A DNA stretch of 64,000 bases, from contig NZ_CP014766.1 of the NCBI RefSeq assembly GCF_001611675.1, positions 2,108,001 to 2,172,000 of the forward strand, written 5' to 3'. This stretch comes from Pontibacter akesuensis. Lineage in GTDB: Bacteria > Bacteroidota > Bacteroidia > Cytophagales > Hymenobacteraceae. Each line of letters opens with the position of its first letter. Positions within the stretch are counted from its first letter, which is position 1. Under the pieces are notes generated by a model. It was not told the origin of the DNA, made no database searches, and saw nothing but the letters and a program-made list of their open reading frames with translations. Shown piece after piece: positions 24,532 to 33,470 of this stretch. The translations under genes were made by a program, and so were the position numbers.

Positions 24532-24688
24532 CCTTTAGTTCTGAGTTAGGAGTTCTGAGTCTTGAGTTAGTGGTTTTGGGATTGTGTTAGCGGGTGATTT
24601 ATACTTGTATTCTTTATTTTTGCGATTTCCCCTGATTATTCATCCCATATTATTCATTCCTCATTCTTTATCATTCATTATTTCAAGT
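24532..24688. repeat. Low-complexity degenerate words before the transferase gene
   Basis: The region carries near-repeats of TTCTGAGT/TTGAGTTAG (24538-24570) and then ATTATTCAT/ATTCATTATT (24636-24681). The -7 box TATTTTTG lies at 24615-24622. Confidence 0.5.
24615..24622 (+). promoter_or_regulatory. -7 box before the GNAT/FemAB-like gene
   Basis: TATTTTTG fits TAnnTTTG. A GTG lies 18 bp upstream, so the -33 element is weak. Confidence 0.4.
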
Positions 24689-25627
24689 ATGGTATCGGTC
24701 CTGAAGTATAGCGGGAAATACAAAGCAACCTGGGATGCCTTTGTGGCAGGTTCCAGGAACGGCACCTTTCTGCTGTTGCGCGACTACATGGACTACCATG
24801 CCCATCGCTTTACAGACCACTCGCTGCTGTTTTACCACAAGGAGAAGCTGGTGGCGCTGCTGCCGGCAAACGAGGCTGGCAACGAAATTCACAGCCACGG
24901 CGGTCTAAGCTACGGGGGCCTTATAACCGACAAACGCATGAAAGCGGCGCTGATGCTGGAGGTGGTGCAGGCCCTGAAGTCATACTTTGGGGAGCAGGGT
25001 TTCAGTAGCCTGAAGTATAAAGCCATTCCGCACATTTACCACCGGCAACCAGCCGAGGAAGACCTGTATGCCTTGTTCCGCCACGGAGCCACACTTTATA
25101 GAAGGGATGTGAATGCGGTGATAGCCGCCGCCGATACACTTGGGTACAGCAAGACCCGCAGGTGGGAAGTGAAAAAGGCCAAGAGTGGCGAGGTGCAGGT
25201 GCGGCAGTCAACGGCCTACGCTGCGTTTATGCAACTGGAACAGCAGGTGCTGCAGGAAAAGCATAACACCACGCCCGTGCACACAGCAGAAGAGATAGAA
25301 TTGCTTGCTTCCCGTTTTCCAGGCAACATCAGGCTATACACGGCTACACGCGGCAATGAGCTGGTGGCAGGAGCGCTGGTGTACGAAACCGCCACTGTGG
25401 CGCATTGCCAGTACATGGCCGCCTCGGCTGATGGGCGTGACGCTGGGGCGATGGATGTGCTGGTGGACTGGCTGCTGACGGAGGTGTATGCGCATAAGCC
25501 CTACTTCAGCTTTGGCATCTCCACCGACCAGCAGGGGGCTTACCTGAACGAAGGACTGGCCCGGAACAAGGAAAGCTACGGCGCCCGAACAGTAGTGCAT
25601 GATTTCTACGAACTAAAGCTCGTCTAA
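24689..25627 (+). CDS. GNAT/FemAB-like acyl or aminoacyl transferase
   Basis: This 312-residue protein looks like a tandem GNAT-fold transferase of the FemAB/BioF2-like type. Supporting features are an N-terminal half with HGGLSYGGLI and a C-terminal half with FPGNIRLYTATRGNELVAGALVYET and AHCQYMAASADGRDAGAMDVLVDWLL. Proteins of this kind are often found in sugar or cell-wall loci, but the substrate is unknown here. ATG 24689 is chosen over an upstream in-frame start because the sequence before it is low-complexity. Confidence 0.72.
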   Translation: MVSVLKYSGKYKATWDAFVAGSRNGTFLLLRDYMDYHAHRFTDHSLLFYHKEKLVALLPANEAGNEIHSHGGLSYGGLITDKRMKAALMLEVVQALKSYFGEQGFSSLKYKAIPHIYHRQPAEEDLYALFRHGATLYRRDVNAVIAAADTLGYSKTRRWEVKKAKSGEVQVRQSTAYAAFMQLEQQVLQEKHNTTPVHTAEEIELLASRFPGNIRLYTATRGNELVAGALVYETATVAHCQYMAASADGRDAGAMDVLVDWLLTEVYAHKPYFSFGISTDQQGAYLNEGLARNKESYGARTVVHDFYELKLV

Positions 25628-25651
25628 AAAAGACCTCCAGAAGTATAGAAA

Positions 25652-25692
25652 CGCCGCAGCACCTGCTTTAGAGGTAAGCAGGTGCTGCGGCG
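25652..25692. terminator. Hairpin between convergent genes
   Basis: A perfect 17-bp stem, CGCCGCAGCACCTGCTT with AAGCAGGTGCTGCGGCG, around a 7-nt loop. It lacks a strong T tract on either side. Confidence 0.7.
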
Positions 25693-25711
25693 CTGTGATT
25701 TTTAAGCTGTT

Positions 25712-27697
25712 TTAAACGGCCTCTGCCGTGACAGGCGCAAGTTCGTTCTTCTTGCCAAACAATCGAATAAAGCCCCACAGAATGCCAGCGCCTATAAAAT
25801 ACACCAGCAACCAGTGCACGCCCCAGCTCGACAGGTTCGTGCATACCAGGTTAGCCACTAGCGCCACGGTAACAGCGTAAGGCAACTGCGTCTTCACGTG
25901 ATCGATGTGGTTGCAACCCGAGGCAAGGGAGCTTAAGATGGTGGTATCCGAAATAGGGGAGCAGTGGTCGCCGAACACAGAACCGGCCAGTACCACCGAA
26001 ATCACATTGTAAATAATAGGCATCGTTTCCTCCACAGATAGCCCCTGCTGCAGCGACACGTACCAGGCGGCCGGTAGCATGAGCGGGTAAAGGATGGCCA
26101 TGGTGCCCCAACTGGAACCGGTGGAGAAAGCGATGATGGCCGCCAGGAAGAAGGTGATTTCTGGCAGGAACTGCGGCGAAATGTTGCCGGAGAACAGCGA
26201 GGTCAGGTATTCGGCGGTGTACAGCTCCTGCGTTACCGCCGCCAATGACCAGGCCAGCACCAGGATAAGTATGGCGGGTAGCATCGTTTTGAATCCGACT
26301 ACTAGTGATTCCATTGTCTCGGTCAGGCTCATGATGCGCTGGCTCACAGTGAGTGCCACCGCGATGATCACCCCGCTTAGCGAGGCCCAGATAAGCGCTG
26401 TGTAAGAGTTAGAGTCGCCGATGGTGACAGAGAGCTTTCGGAAGAAGTCGAGGGAAGTATCAGCCCAAACCTCCGGGTTATAGCCTGTGTAAAGCAAGCC
26501 GATCACGGTGCCTAGGATTACTGTCAGCACCGGGAGCAGCGCGTTTACGGCGCGTGTGCGGGTTTCGTCTACCGGCTCAAACTCGGCCATCTCCTGCTGC
26601 TGCCGCGCCTCGCCTGTACGGTCCAGGCTGGCAGATGTAACGGCTCCGGTGGTGCGGGCCCTGGTCTCAGCCTTGTGCATCAAACCAAAGTCCCTGTTCA
26701 TCAAGATCAGCATCAGCATAAATACCAGCGTAAGCACCGGGTAGTAAGCATACTCCAGCGAGTGGAGGAACAGCGAATAAGCGCCTTCCTCGATGCCGAG
26801 CGCCGTGGCCGCATCTTTGATGTAGCCCAACTCGGCCCCGATCCAGGTGGTTACGAAGGCGATGGCGGCTACCGGCGCGGCGGTACTGTCCACGATGTAG
26901 GCCAGCTTCTCGCGCGATACGCGGTGCTTATCTGTTACGGGCCGCATGGTGTTGCCCACGATCAGCGTGTTGGCGTAATCATCAAAGAAAATAGCCACCC
27001 CTAGTATCCATGTTACCACCTGCGAGCTTTTTGCGGAACGGGCATAGCGCGAAAGCAGGTTGACAACGCCAGCCATGCCGCCGTTTTTAGAGATGATGGC
27101 CACCATGCCACCGATCAGCATCGAAAAGAGCACCACGGAAACGTGGTCGCTATCAGTTAGTGCCTCCAGCAGGTAGGTATCGCCCACAGCCAGAAGGCCC
27201 GTGAAGATAGATTTGAAGGAGAGGCCATAGATAACGAAGCCCCCGATCCAGATGCCGGCAAACAGGGCCAGCAGCACTTCCCGGAAGATGAGTGCGAGCA
27301 GAATGGCGATCAGCGGCGGAAGTATGGACAGCCACATCGGGAACTCCCGCACGCCGGCGCGCTCTTCCCCATCAAGGCGGTAAAGGCGGGCGATGGTGTG
27401 CGTGCCCAGGTTGGCGCTTACCTGCACCAGGTCGGCCCGCTCCGGCAGCGAAAAGGCCGCTTCGCCATCAACAAAGGTAAGCTCCTGCAGCTCCCCGTTT
27501 ATGCGCATCGGCAGCGAACCAACATATTTCACCAGGTTGCCGGCTTCAGAGGAGGTGCGTAGGGTAAAAGCGGTGTCGTTTACGGCTTGTAGCTGTAGTT
27601 CTTCAATTTCACCTATTAGATCTGCATTTTGTGCGGAGGTTTGCATCGCTAAGCATAGCAAAAGCAAGAGGCTTAGGAGGGGCTTGTATAGCTTCAT
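25712..27697 (-). CDS. NhaC-type Na+/H+ antiporter with N-terminal exported domain
   Basis: This 661-residue protein has an N-terminal signal-like segment (1-22, ending TSAQ), about 100 residues of non-membrane sequence with beta-rich character, then a multi-spanning transporter of the NhaC family from about residue 123 onward (PMWLSILPPLIAILLALIFREVLLALFAGIWIGG, ISKNGGMAGVVNLL, FFDDYANTLIVG, GSVFGDHCSPISDTTI). NhaC-like transporters exchange Na+ for H+. The N-terminal periplasmic domain is not part of the usual family. Its function there is unknown. Confidence 0.85.
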   Translation of the reverse strand: MKLYKPLLSLLLLLCLAMQTSAQNADLIGEIEELQLQAVNDTAFTLRTSSEAGNLVKYVGSLPMRINGELQELTFVDGEAAFSLPERADLVQVSANLGTHTIARLYRLDGEERAGVREFPMWLSILPPLIAILLALIFREVLLALFAGIWIGGFVIYGLSFKSIFTGLLAVGDTYLLEALTDSDHVSVVLFSMLIGGMVAIISKNGGMAGVVNLLSRYARSAKSSQVVTWILGVAIFFDDYANTLIVGNTMRPVTDKHRVSREKLAYIVDSTAAPVAAIAFVTTWIGAELGYIKDAATALGIEEGAYSLFLHSLEYAYYPVLTLVFMLMLILMNRDFGLMHKAETRARTTGAVTSASLDRTGEARQQQEMAEFEPVDETRTRAVNALLPVLTVILGTVIGLLYTGYNPEVWADTSLDFFRKLSVTIGDSNSYTALIWASLSGVIIAVALTVSQRIMSLTETMESLVVGFKTMLPAILILVLAWSLAAVTQELYTAEYLTSLFSGNISPQFLPEITFFLAAIIAFSTGSSWGTMAILYPLMLPAAWYVSLQQGLSVEETMPIIYNVISVVLAGSVFGDHCSPISDTTILSSLASGCNHIDHVKTQLPYAVTVALVANLVCTNLSSWGVHWLLVYFIGAGILWGFIRLFGKKNELAPVTAEAV

Positions 27698-27894
27698 TCA
27701 GGGTGATGACGGATTTATAGACTCCCTAAGGTAGCAAAGAAATAGTAAACTGTAAAATGCCCTGGCTGCCGCCACGCCACATCTAGCATGCTATAAGTAT
27801 AAATAACCTTGAATAACAGGAAACCACCTGCCGCCACAAAACTCTGACCGGCCTATCGGGGGAGGCTATACTTGTGAAGGGAACAGCCGGCTTG

Positions 27895-28899
27895 CTATTT
27901 TGCCCGGTTCACGATAAACACGCCTGCCAAAATCACCACCATGCCCACGTAGTGCCACAATTGGATACTTTCGCCATCAAGCACGCCCCACATCAGCGCC
28001 ACAATGGGAATAAGGTAGGTGGTGGAACTGGCAAAGAGCGTGGTGGAAATGTGGATGAGCCTGTTGAAAAGAACCAGCGCGATGGCTGTGCTGAATACAG
28101 CAAGTATGGCAATGTATATAAACGCCTCCCACGCGCCCGGCACGTGCTGCAGCTTGTACATAAAATCAGTGGTAAAGAGGTATACCAGCGCGAGCGGGCC
28201 CACCGTAAGCAGTGCCAGGCTGGAAATAATGATTGGTTTCAGGCCACCGAGCCGGTGCTTGATAATGTTGACGCTGCCGCCGTAGCAGATGGTTGCCACC
28301 ACAATGTAGAGGCCGTAGTACTTGTTGTTGAGGTCTGCGCTGCCGTTGCCCGAGAAGATAAGTATGGCCGTGCCCAGTATACCAATCAGAATACCCAAAA
28401 CGCGCATCCACGTAATAGCCTGCTTGAAAAGCATGGCGCCAACCAGCAGCGTGAAAAGAGCGGTAAGGGAGTTCAACACACCGGCCAAACCGCTGGCAAG
28501 CCTTGTTTCGGCATACGCAAAAAGAAAGGCAGGAATGAAGTTGCCCAATAGCCCGCTTCCCACCAGGAACTTCCACCGCGCCGGCTCCACCGATTTCAGG
28601 TGTTTGATGGCAAAGGGCAGCAGCGACAAACTGGCAATAACCATGCGCAGGGCACCCACCTCGCCGGCAGAGAAAACCACCAGTCCCTTTTTCATCAAAA
28701 TAAAAGAAGTGCCCCAGATAAGGGTAAGTATGGTAATCAGGAACCAGGCCAGTGTGCCGGAGGATTGCTCCTGTGGAGGTGAAGTAGCGGTTTTGATAGT
28801 TAGAAAGTTAAAGAGTTGGGAAGTTAGATAGTCGTGGGGCGGTTGTTCCTGGCGCCCGCTTGTGCCAACGTACAGGAGCAAATCTAAAGGATCTCTCAC
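27895..28899 (-). CDS. EamA (DMT) family exporter
   Basis: This is a membrane protein of about 290-330 residues with ten helices in two EamA repeats, for example WFLITILTLIWGTSFILMKKGL and the second half after WRVLGI. The family exports metabolites such as amino acids. The start is uncertain: the first 45 residues from the GTG at 28899 are not typical of the family and lie on low-complexity intergenic-type DNA, while no ATG occurs before the transmembrane start. The transporter itself is secure. Confidence 0.82.
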   Translation of the reverse strand: MRDPLDLLLYVGTSGRQEQPPHDYLTSQLFNFLTIKTATSPPQEQSSGTLAWFLITILTLIWGTSFILMKKGLVVFSAGEVGALRMVIASLSLLPFAIKHLKSVEPARWKFLVGSGLLGNFIPAFLFAYAETRLASGLAGVLNSLTALFTLLVGAMLFKQAITWMRVLGILIGILGTAILIFSGNGSADLNNKYYGLYIVVATICYGGSVNIIKHRLGGLKPIIISSLALLTVGPLALVYLFTTDFMYKLQHVPGAWEAFIYIAILAVFSTAIALVLFNRLIHISTTLFASSTTYLIPIVALMWGVLDGESIQLWHYVGMVVILAGVFIVNRAK

Positions 28900-29063
28900 T
28901 CTGTTCGAGGTGACAGTTGGAGTAAAACATATAAGGCAAGGCTGGCTTTAGTGGCGGAAGCGGATGCTTGAAGTAGAAAAAAGAAGTATGAAGCTAGAAA
29001 GCGGGAGCCTCTGCAGGCATTCTCCACCTTCTAACCCTTTATTTTTTTAAATTTCTAACTCAA

Positions 29064-30062
29064 TCAGCCTTCTACCTCGCCAGCATAGCTCATGGTATGG
29101 GCTATTTCCTCCAGCGTGTCGTAGATTTCCTGGATGTCTTCGGATTGCACTAAGCGCATGCGCAGCGGCTTGAAGTGCGGCAGTCCGCGGAAGTAGTTGG
29201 TGTAGTGGCGGCGCATCTCGAAAATGCCCAGTTTATCTCCCTTCCACTCCAGCGAGTGCGTGAAGTGCTGGCGGCATACTTCCACGCGCTCCTCCAGCGT
29301 TGGCCCCGGCAGCGTTTCGCCTGTGGCCATAAAATGCTTTATCTCATTGAATATCCAGGGGTAGCCGATGCTGGCGCGGCCAATCATGATGCCATCCACG
29401 CCATACTTGTTGCGGTACTCCAGCGCCTTCTGCGGCGAGTCGATGTCGCCGTTTCCGAAGATCGGGATTTTCATGCGCGGATTGTTCTTCACTTCGGCAA
29501 TCAAACTCCAGTCGGCTTCGCCTTTGTACATCTGCACGCGGGTGCGGCCGTGTATGCTCAGCGCCTGTATGCCGATATCCTGCAGTCTTTCCGCCGTCTC
29601 CACAATATACTTGGTGCTCTCGTCCCAGCCCAGGCGCGTTTTCACGGTAACGGGCAGGTGCGTGGCTTTCACGATCTCCTCCGTCATCTTCACCATCTTA
29701 GGAATATCACGAAGCAGCGCTGCGCCGGCGCCTTTGCAGGCCACGTTCTTTACGGGGCAGCCGTAGTTAATGTCGATCAGGTCGGGGCCGGCCTGTGAGG
29801 AGACGATGGCCGCCTCGCGCATTGAGTCAATGTCGGAACCGAAGATCTGAATGCCGATGGGGCGCTCGTAGTCGAAAATATCGAGTTTCTGCACACTTTT
29901 AGCGGCATCACGTATCAAACCCTCGGAGGAGATAAACTCCGTGTACATGAGATCAGCGCCGTTGGCCTTGCATACCTTCCGAAACGGAGGGTCACTTACG
30001 TCCTCCATGGGGGCAAGCAGCAACGGAAACTCTCCCAACTCTATGTTAGCAATCTTTACCAA
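29064..30062 (-). CDS. dusB: tRNA-dihydrouridine synthase B
   Basis: DusB reduces uridine to dihydrouridine in tRNA with FMN. The 332-residue protein has the start LLLAPMEDVSDPPFRKVCKANGADLMYTEF, the catalytic Cys 102 in NYGCPVKNV, FMN-site motifs KTRLGW, IHGRTR and GNGDIDSPQKAL. The start codon is a TTG at 30062, with no better ATG upstream. The gene is divergent from the CPBP protease gene. Confidence 0.94.
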   Translation of the reverse strand: MVKIANIELGEFPLLLAPMEDVSDPPFRKVCKANGADLMYTEFISSEGLIRDAAKSVQKLDIFDYERPIGIQIFGSDIDSMREAAIVSSQAGPDLIDINYGCPVKNVACKGAGAALLRDIPKMVKMTEEIVKATHLPVTVKTRLGWDESTKYIVETAERLQDIGIQALSIHGRTRVQMYKGEADWSLIAEVKNNPRMKIPIFGNGDIDSPQKALEYRNKYGVDGIMIGRASIGYPWIFNEIKHFMATGETLPGPTLEERVEVCRQHFTHSLEWKGDKLGIFEMRRHYTNYFRGLPHFKPLRMRLVQSEDIQEIYDTLEEIAHTMSYAGEVEG

Positions 30063-30115
30063 AGCAAAATCTATAATTTCCCGTAAATTTACGTCAATAA
30101 AACCTAATTATCTGT

Positions 30116-31081
30116 ATGAAAGGTTTCATCTCCAAAGATCAACACCCTCTGTTGGTGCTCTTGCTGCTGCTGGTGTTCATGTCGGGCGGCTACTTTGTGG
30201 CCATGGCGGTCATCAGTACACTGGCAAGCTGGATCTTCGGGATCAGCATATTTGAGCTGGCCACCGTGGCCACCAACCCAGCCGGGCACCCCCAGGGGCC
30301 GGCCGTGATGCTGCTGCTGCAGGGTGTGCTGCAGTTCTTCGCCTTCATTCTGGCGCCGCTGTTTCTGCTGCTTGCGCTTAACTACAAGCCCGGCGATTAC
30401 CTGAACCGGAAAGTGCGCTCCCCCTGGCTGCTGGTGCTGCTAAGCGGACTGCTTATTGTCTTTATCATGCCGGCCAACTCAGTTATCATCAACTGGAACG
30501 CCACCATGAATTTTCCGGATTTTATGGCTGGGTTTGAGGCTTGGGCACGGGCGCAGGAAGACCAGCTGGCTGAGCTGACCAAACTCATTACCCGCTTCGA
30601 AACCGTGCCACAGCTACTGGTGGGGCTACTGGTGTTCGCTGTGGTTCCCGCGATAGGTGAGGAACTGGTGTTCCGGGGCATTACGCAGCGGCAGATTTTC
30701 AGGTGGTTTGGAAACATCCACGTCGCCATTTGGGTAACCGGAATCATATTCGCGGCCATACACGTGCAGTTCTTCGGCTTTTTGCCGCGAGCCATACTTG
30801 GTGCCTTGTTCGGATATTTATACTTTTGGTCCGGTCGCATTATCGTGCCGATCGTGGCGCATTTTGTAAACAACGGCTTTACTGTTTTTATGCTATACTT
30901 GCACCAGACGCGCACCATCGAGGCCGACATTGAAAGCACCGAGGCTATGCCTTTTTACACGGTGGCCTTATCGGTTTTGATTAGCGTGGGCCTGATTTAT
31001 TTCCTGTACCAGCGCTTTAACCAGGTGCCGTTGCGGCAGCAAAGTATAGCCGAAGAGGCCGGGGCAGAGCGGCTGCAGTAA
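30116..31081 (+). CDS. CPBP family intramembrane metalloprotease
   Basis: This 321-residue multi-pass membrane protein carries the CPBP/Abi motifs E182-E183-xxx-R187 (EELVFR), H216 (FAAIHVQF) and H249 (VPIVAHFVNN), the conserved residues of the intramembrane protease site. Family members process prenylated proteins or give self-immunity to bacteriocins. No partner or bacteriocin gene is near. It is followed by cdsA 59 bp later on the same strand. Start ATG at 30116. Confidence 0.9.
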   Translation: MKGFISKDQHPLLVLLLLLVFMSGGYFVAMAVISTLASWIFGISIFELATVATNPAGHPQGPAVMLLLQGVLQFFAFILAPLFLLLALNYKPGDYLNRKVRSPWLLVLLSGLLIVFIMPANSVIINWNATMNFPDFMAGFEAWARAQEDQLAELTKLITRFETVPQLLVGLLVFAVVPAIGEELVFRGITQRQIFRWFGNIHVAIWVTGIIFAAIHVQFFGFLPRAILGALFGYLYFWSGRIIVPIVAHFVNNGFTVFMLYLHQTRTIEADIESTEAMPFYTVALSVLISVGLIYFLYQRFNQVPLRQQSIAEEAGAERLQ

Positions 31082-31140
31082 ACTTTAAAACAACGACTCC
31101 TGACACCTGCCGCGCAACCCTGCCGGCACAACACCTATAC

Positions 31141-31968
31141 ATGAGCAAGAAACTTTCCTCTCTCAGCAATTTAAGTCAACGGATTATAGTGGGGGTGCTG
31201 GGCGCCGTGCTTTTTGTCGGCGGGATCGTGTGTGGCGAGTGGACCTATTTCCTGCTCTTCCTGGGGCTCACGCTGCTGGGTATTCACGAGTTTTTTACCT
31301 TGGTGCGTGTGCAGGGCATGCAGCCAAACAGGTACCTGGGCCTGCTGCTGGGCGGCGTGCTGTATGTGTCGGTGTTTCTGATTCAGCTGGAAACGATGCC
31401 GGGGGAGGTGCTTTTCCTGTCGCTGCCGCTGGTTTTCCTGGTGTTTATCGTGGAGATGTACCGCAAAAAGCCCCAGCCGTTCACCAACATCGCGTTCACG
31501 CTAATGGGCGTAGTATATGTGGCGGGGCCGTTCGCGTTGCTGCACCTGCTCGGCTACCTGAACGGGGAATACAGCTGGCAACCTATACTTGGTTTGCTGC
31601 TGCTGATCTGGGCCGCAGACACGGGTGCTTACATCGCGGGCAAAAACTTCGGAAAGCACAAGCTGTTCGAGCGCATCTCGCCAGGCAAAACCTGGGAAGG
31701 CTGGGTTGGCGGCACGGTGCTGGCGGTGCTGGTGGGCTATATCATGTCCGGCTTTTTTATTGACCTGGAAGTATACCAGTGGGTAGGTATGGCCTTGCTG
31801 GTAGCCGTCTTCGGTGTGCTCGGCGACCTGTCGGAATCGATGCTGAAGCGCAGCCTCGGCGTGAAGGACTCTGGTACGCTGCTGCCTGGGCACGGCGGCC
31901 TGCTGGATCGCTTTGACAGCCTGCTGATGGCCATTCCCTTTATCGTTGCCTTTCTGGAAATCTTCTAA
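31141..31968 (+). CDS. cdsA: Phosphatidate cytidylyltransferase
   Basis: CdsA makes CDP-diacylglycerol for phospholipid synthesis. The 275-residue membrane protein has about eight helices and the family signature near the C-terminus, SLGVKDSGTLLPGHGGLLDRFDS (quoted in part), with the catalytic metal-binding Asp in KDSG and LLDRFD. It lies 59 bp after the CPBP gene, and a phosphatidylserine decarboxylase gene follows the next gene, so lipid synthesis genes are clustered here. Confidence 0.95.
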   Translation: MSKKLSSLSNLSQRIIVGVLGAVLFVGGIVCGEWTYFLLFLGLTLLGIHEFFTLVRVQGMQPNRYLGLLLGGVLYVSVFLIQLETMPGEVLFLSLPLVFLVFIVEMYRKKPQPFTNIAFTLMGVVYVAGPFALLHLLGYLNGEYSWQPILGLLLLIWAADTGAYIAGKNFGKHKLFERISPGKTWEGWVGGTVLAVLVGYIMSGFFIDLEVYQWVGMALLVAVFGVLGDLSESMLKRSLGVKDSGTLLPGHGGLLDRFDSLLMAIPFIVAFLEIF

Positions 31969-32071
31969 GAAATATTTTAGAGCCCCTTTTAGGAGGTTGC
32001 AAGTATAATTCTCAACTTTGCCCCACTGATTGATTACTCACTAATTAATTACTCACTTAAATTAAGAGTAG

Positions 32072-33349
32072 ATGATGTTATACAAAGAGCCTGCACCGAT
32101 TAAGGACAAAGAAAATCCGTTCGAATCGATGATGTCGCGCTTCAATATTGCTGCTGAGGTGCTGGGACTGGACGAAGAAACCTACAACGTGCTGAAGTCC
32201 CCATCCCGCCAAGTAATCGTGAACGTTCCGGTTACCATGGATGATGGCAAAGTGCGTGTGTTCGAAGGTTTCCGTGTGATGCACTCCAACATCCTGGGCC
32301 CGTCTAAAGGTGGTATCCGCTATGCGCCGGATGTGTTCCTGGATGAGGTGAAAGCCCTTGCTGCCTGGATGACCTGGAAGTGTGCCGTAGTGGATATTCC
32401 TTACGGTGGTGCCAAAGGCGGTATTATCTGCGATCCATATTCTATGTCTGCCGGCGAGATCGAGCGCCTGACAAGAGCCTATACTAACTCCCTGATCGAT
32501 ATCTTCGGACCTGACCGCGACATTCCTGCGCCGGACATGGGCACAGGCCCACGCGAAATGGCCTGGCTGATGGACGAGTACTCCAAAACCAGAGGCTCTA
32601 CCGAGCACGCCGTGGTTACAGGCAAGCCGCTTGTTTTGGGTGGTTCACTGGGCCGTGTGGAGGCTACAGGCCGTGGCGTAATGGTGTCTGCCATGGCTGC
32701 CATGGAGAAACTGGGCATGGACCCGAACAAATCCACCGCTGCGATACAGGGTTTTGGTAACGTGGGTGCCTGGGCTGCAAAGCTCATGGCCGAGCGTGGT
32801 GTAAAAATTCTGGGCATTAGCGATGTGAGTGGCGCGTACTGGAACGACAACGGCATCGACATTGAAGAAGCCATCGAGTATAAAAACGCCCATAACGGAC
32901 GTCTGGAAGGCTACAAAGGCGCCGAAGGCATGGACCCGGACGAGCTGCTGACCTCTAAAGTGGATGTGCTTATTCCGGCTGCGGTGGAAGACGTGATCAC
33001 GATCCACAATGTGGACAAAATCCAGGCCCGCCTGATTGTGGAAGGCGCCAATGGCCCTACTTCGTACAAAGCCGACAACATCATCAACGAAAAAGGCATC
33101 ATGGTTGTGCCGGATATTTTAGCTAACTCTGGCGGTGTTACCGTATCATACTTTGAGTGGGTACAGAACCGTATGGGTTTCAAGTGGACGCTGGACCGCG
33201 TAAACGGACGTGCTGAGCGTATCATGAACGAGGCCTTTGAGCGGGTGTACGCGGCTTCACAAAAATATAACGTACCAATGCGTATCGCTGCCTACATCGT
33301 AGCAATTGATAAGGTAGCCATGACGTATAAGTACCGCGGTGGCTTCTAA
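32072..33349 (+). CDS. Glutamate dehydrogenase family enzyme
   Basis: This 425-residue enzyme has the typical GdhA pattern: GFRVMHSNILGPSKGGIRY, MTWKCAVVDIPYGGAKGG with catalytic lysines, PAPDMGTGPREMAW and an NAD(P)-binding AIQGFGNVGAWAAKL motif. It would interconvert glutamate and 2-oxoglutarate plus ammonia. This is the third family member in the window. It is preceded by a 10-bp direct repeat (ATTACTCACT) and followed by a terminator. Cofactor specificity (NAD or NADP) cannot be told here. Confidence 0.9.
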   Translation: MMLYKEPAPIKDKENPFESMMSRFNIAAEVLGLDEETYNVLKSPSRQVIVNVPVTMDDGKVRVFEGFRVMHSNILGPSKGGIRYAPDVFLDEVKALAAWMTWKCAVVDIPYGGAKGGIICDPYSMSAGEIERLTRAYTNSLIDIFGPDRDIPAPDMGTGPREMAWLMDEYSKTRGSTEHAVVTGKPLVLGGSLGRVEATGRGVMVSAMAAMEKLGMDPNKSTAAIQGFGNVGAWAAKLMAERGVKILGISDVSGAYWNDNGIDIEEAIEYKNAHNGRLEGYKGAEGMDPDELLTSKVDVLIPAAVEDVITIHNVDKIQARLIVEGANGPTSYKADNIINEKGIMVVPDILANSGGVTVSYFEWVQNRMGFKWTLDRVNGRAERIMNEAFERVYAASQKYNVPMRIAAYIVAIDKVAMTYKYRGGF

Positions 33350-33401
33350 AATAATTTTTTAGAAGAATAAGCGAAAGATTATATAATTTTGGAAACCGGT
33401 G

Positions 33402-33440
33402 ATAGCCCATTCATAAAACTGGATGGGCTATTATTTGTTA
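33402..33440 (+). terminator. Terminator after glutamate dehydrogenase
   Basis: ATAGCCCATTCA pairs with TGGATGGGCTAT with one wobble and a T-rich tail. Confidence 0.8.
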
Positions 33441-33470
33441 GTGAAGCACCGGCGGAAAACATAAAGACGG

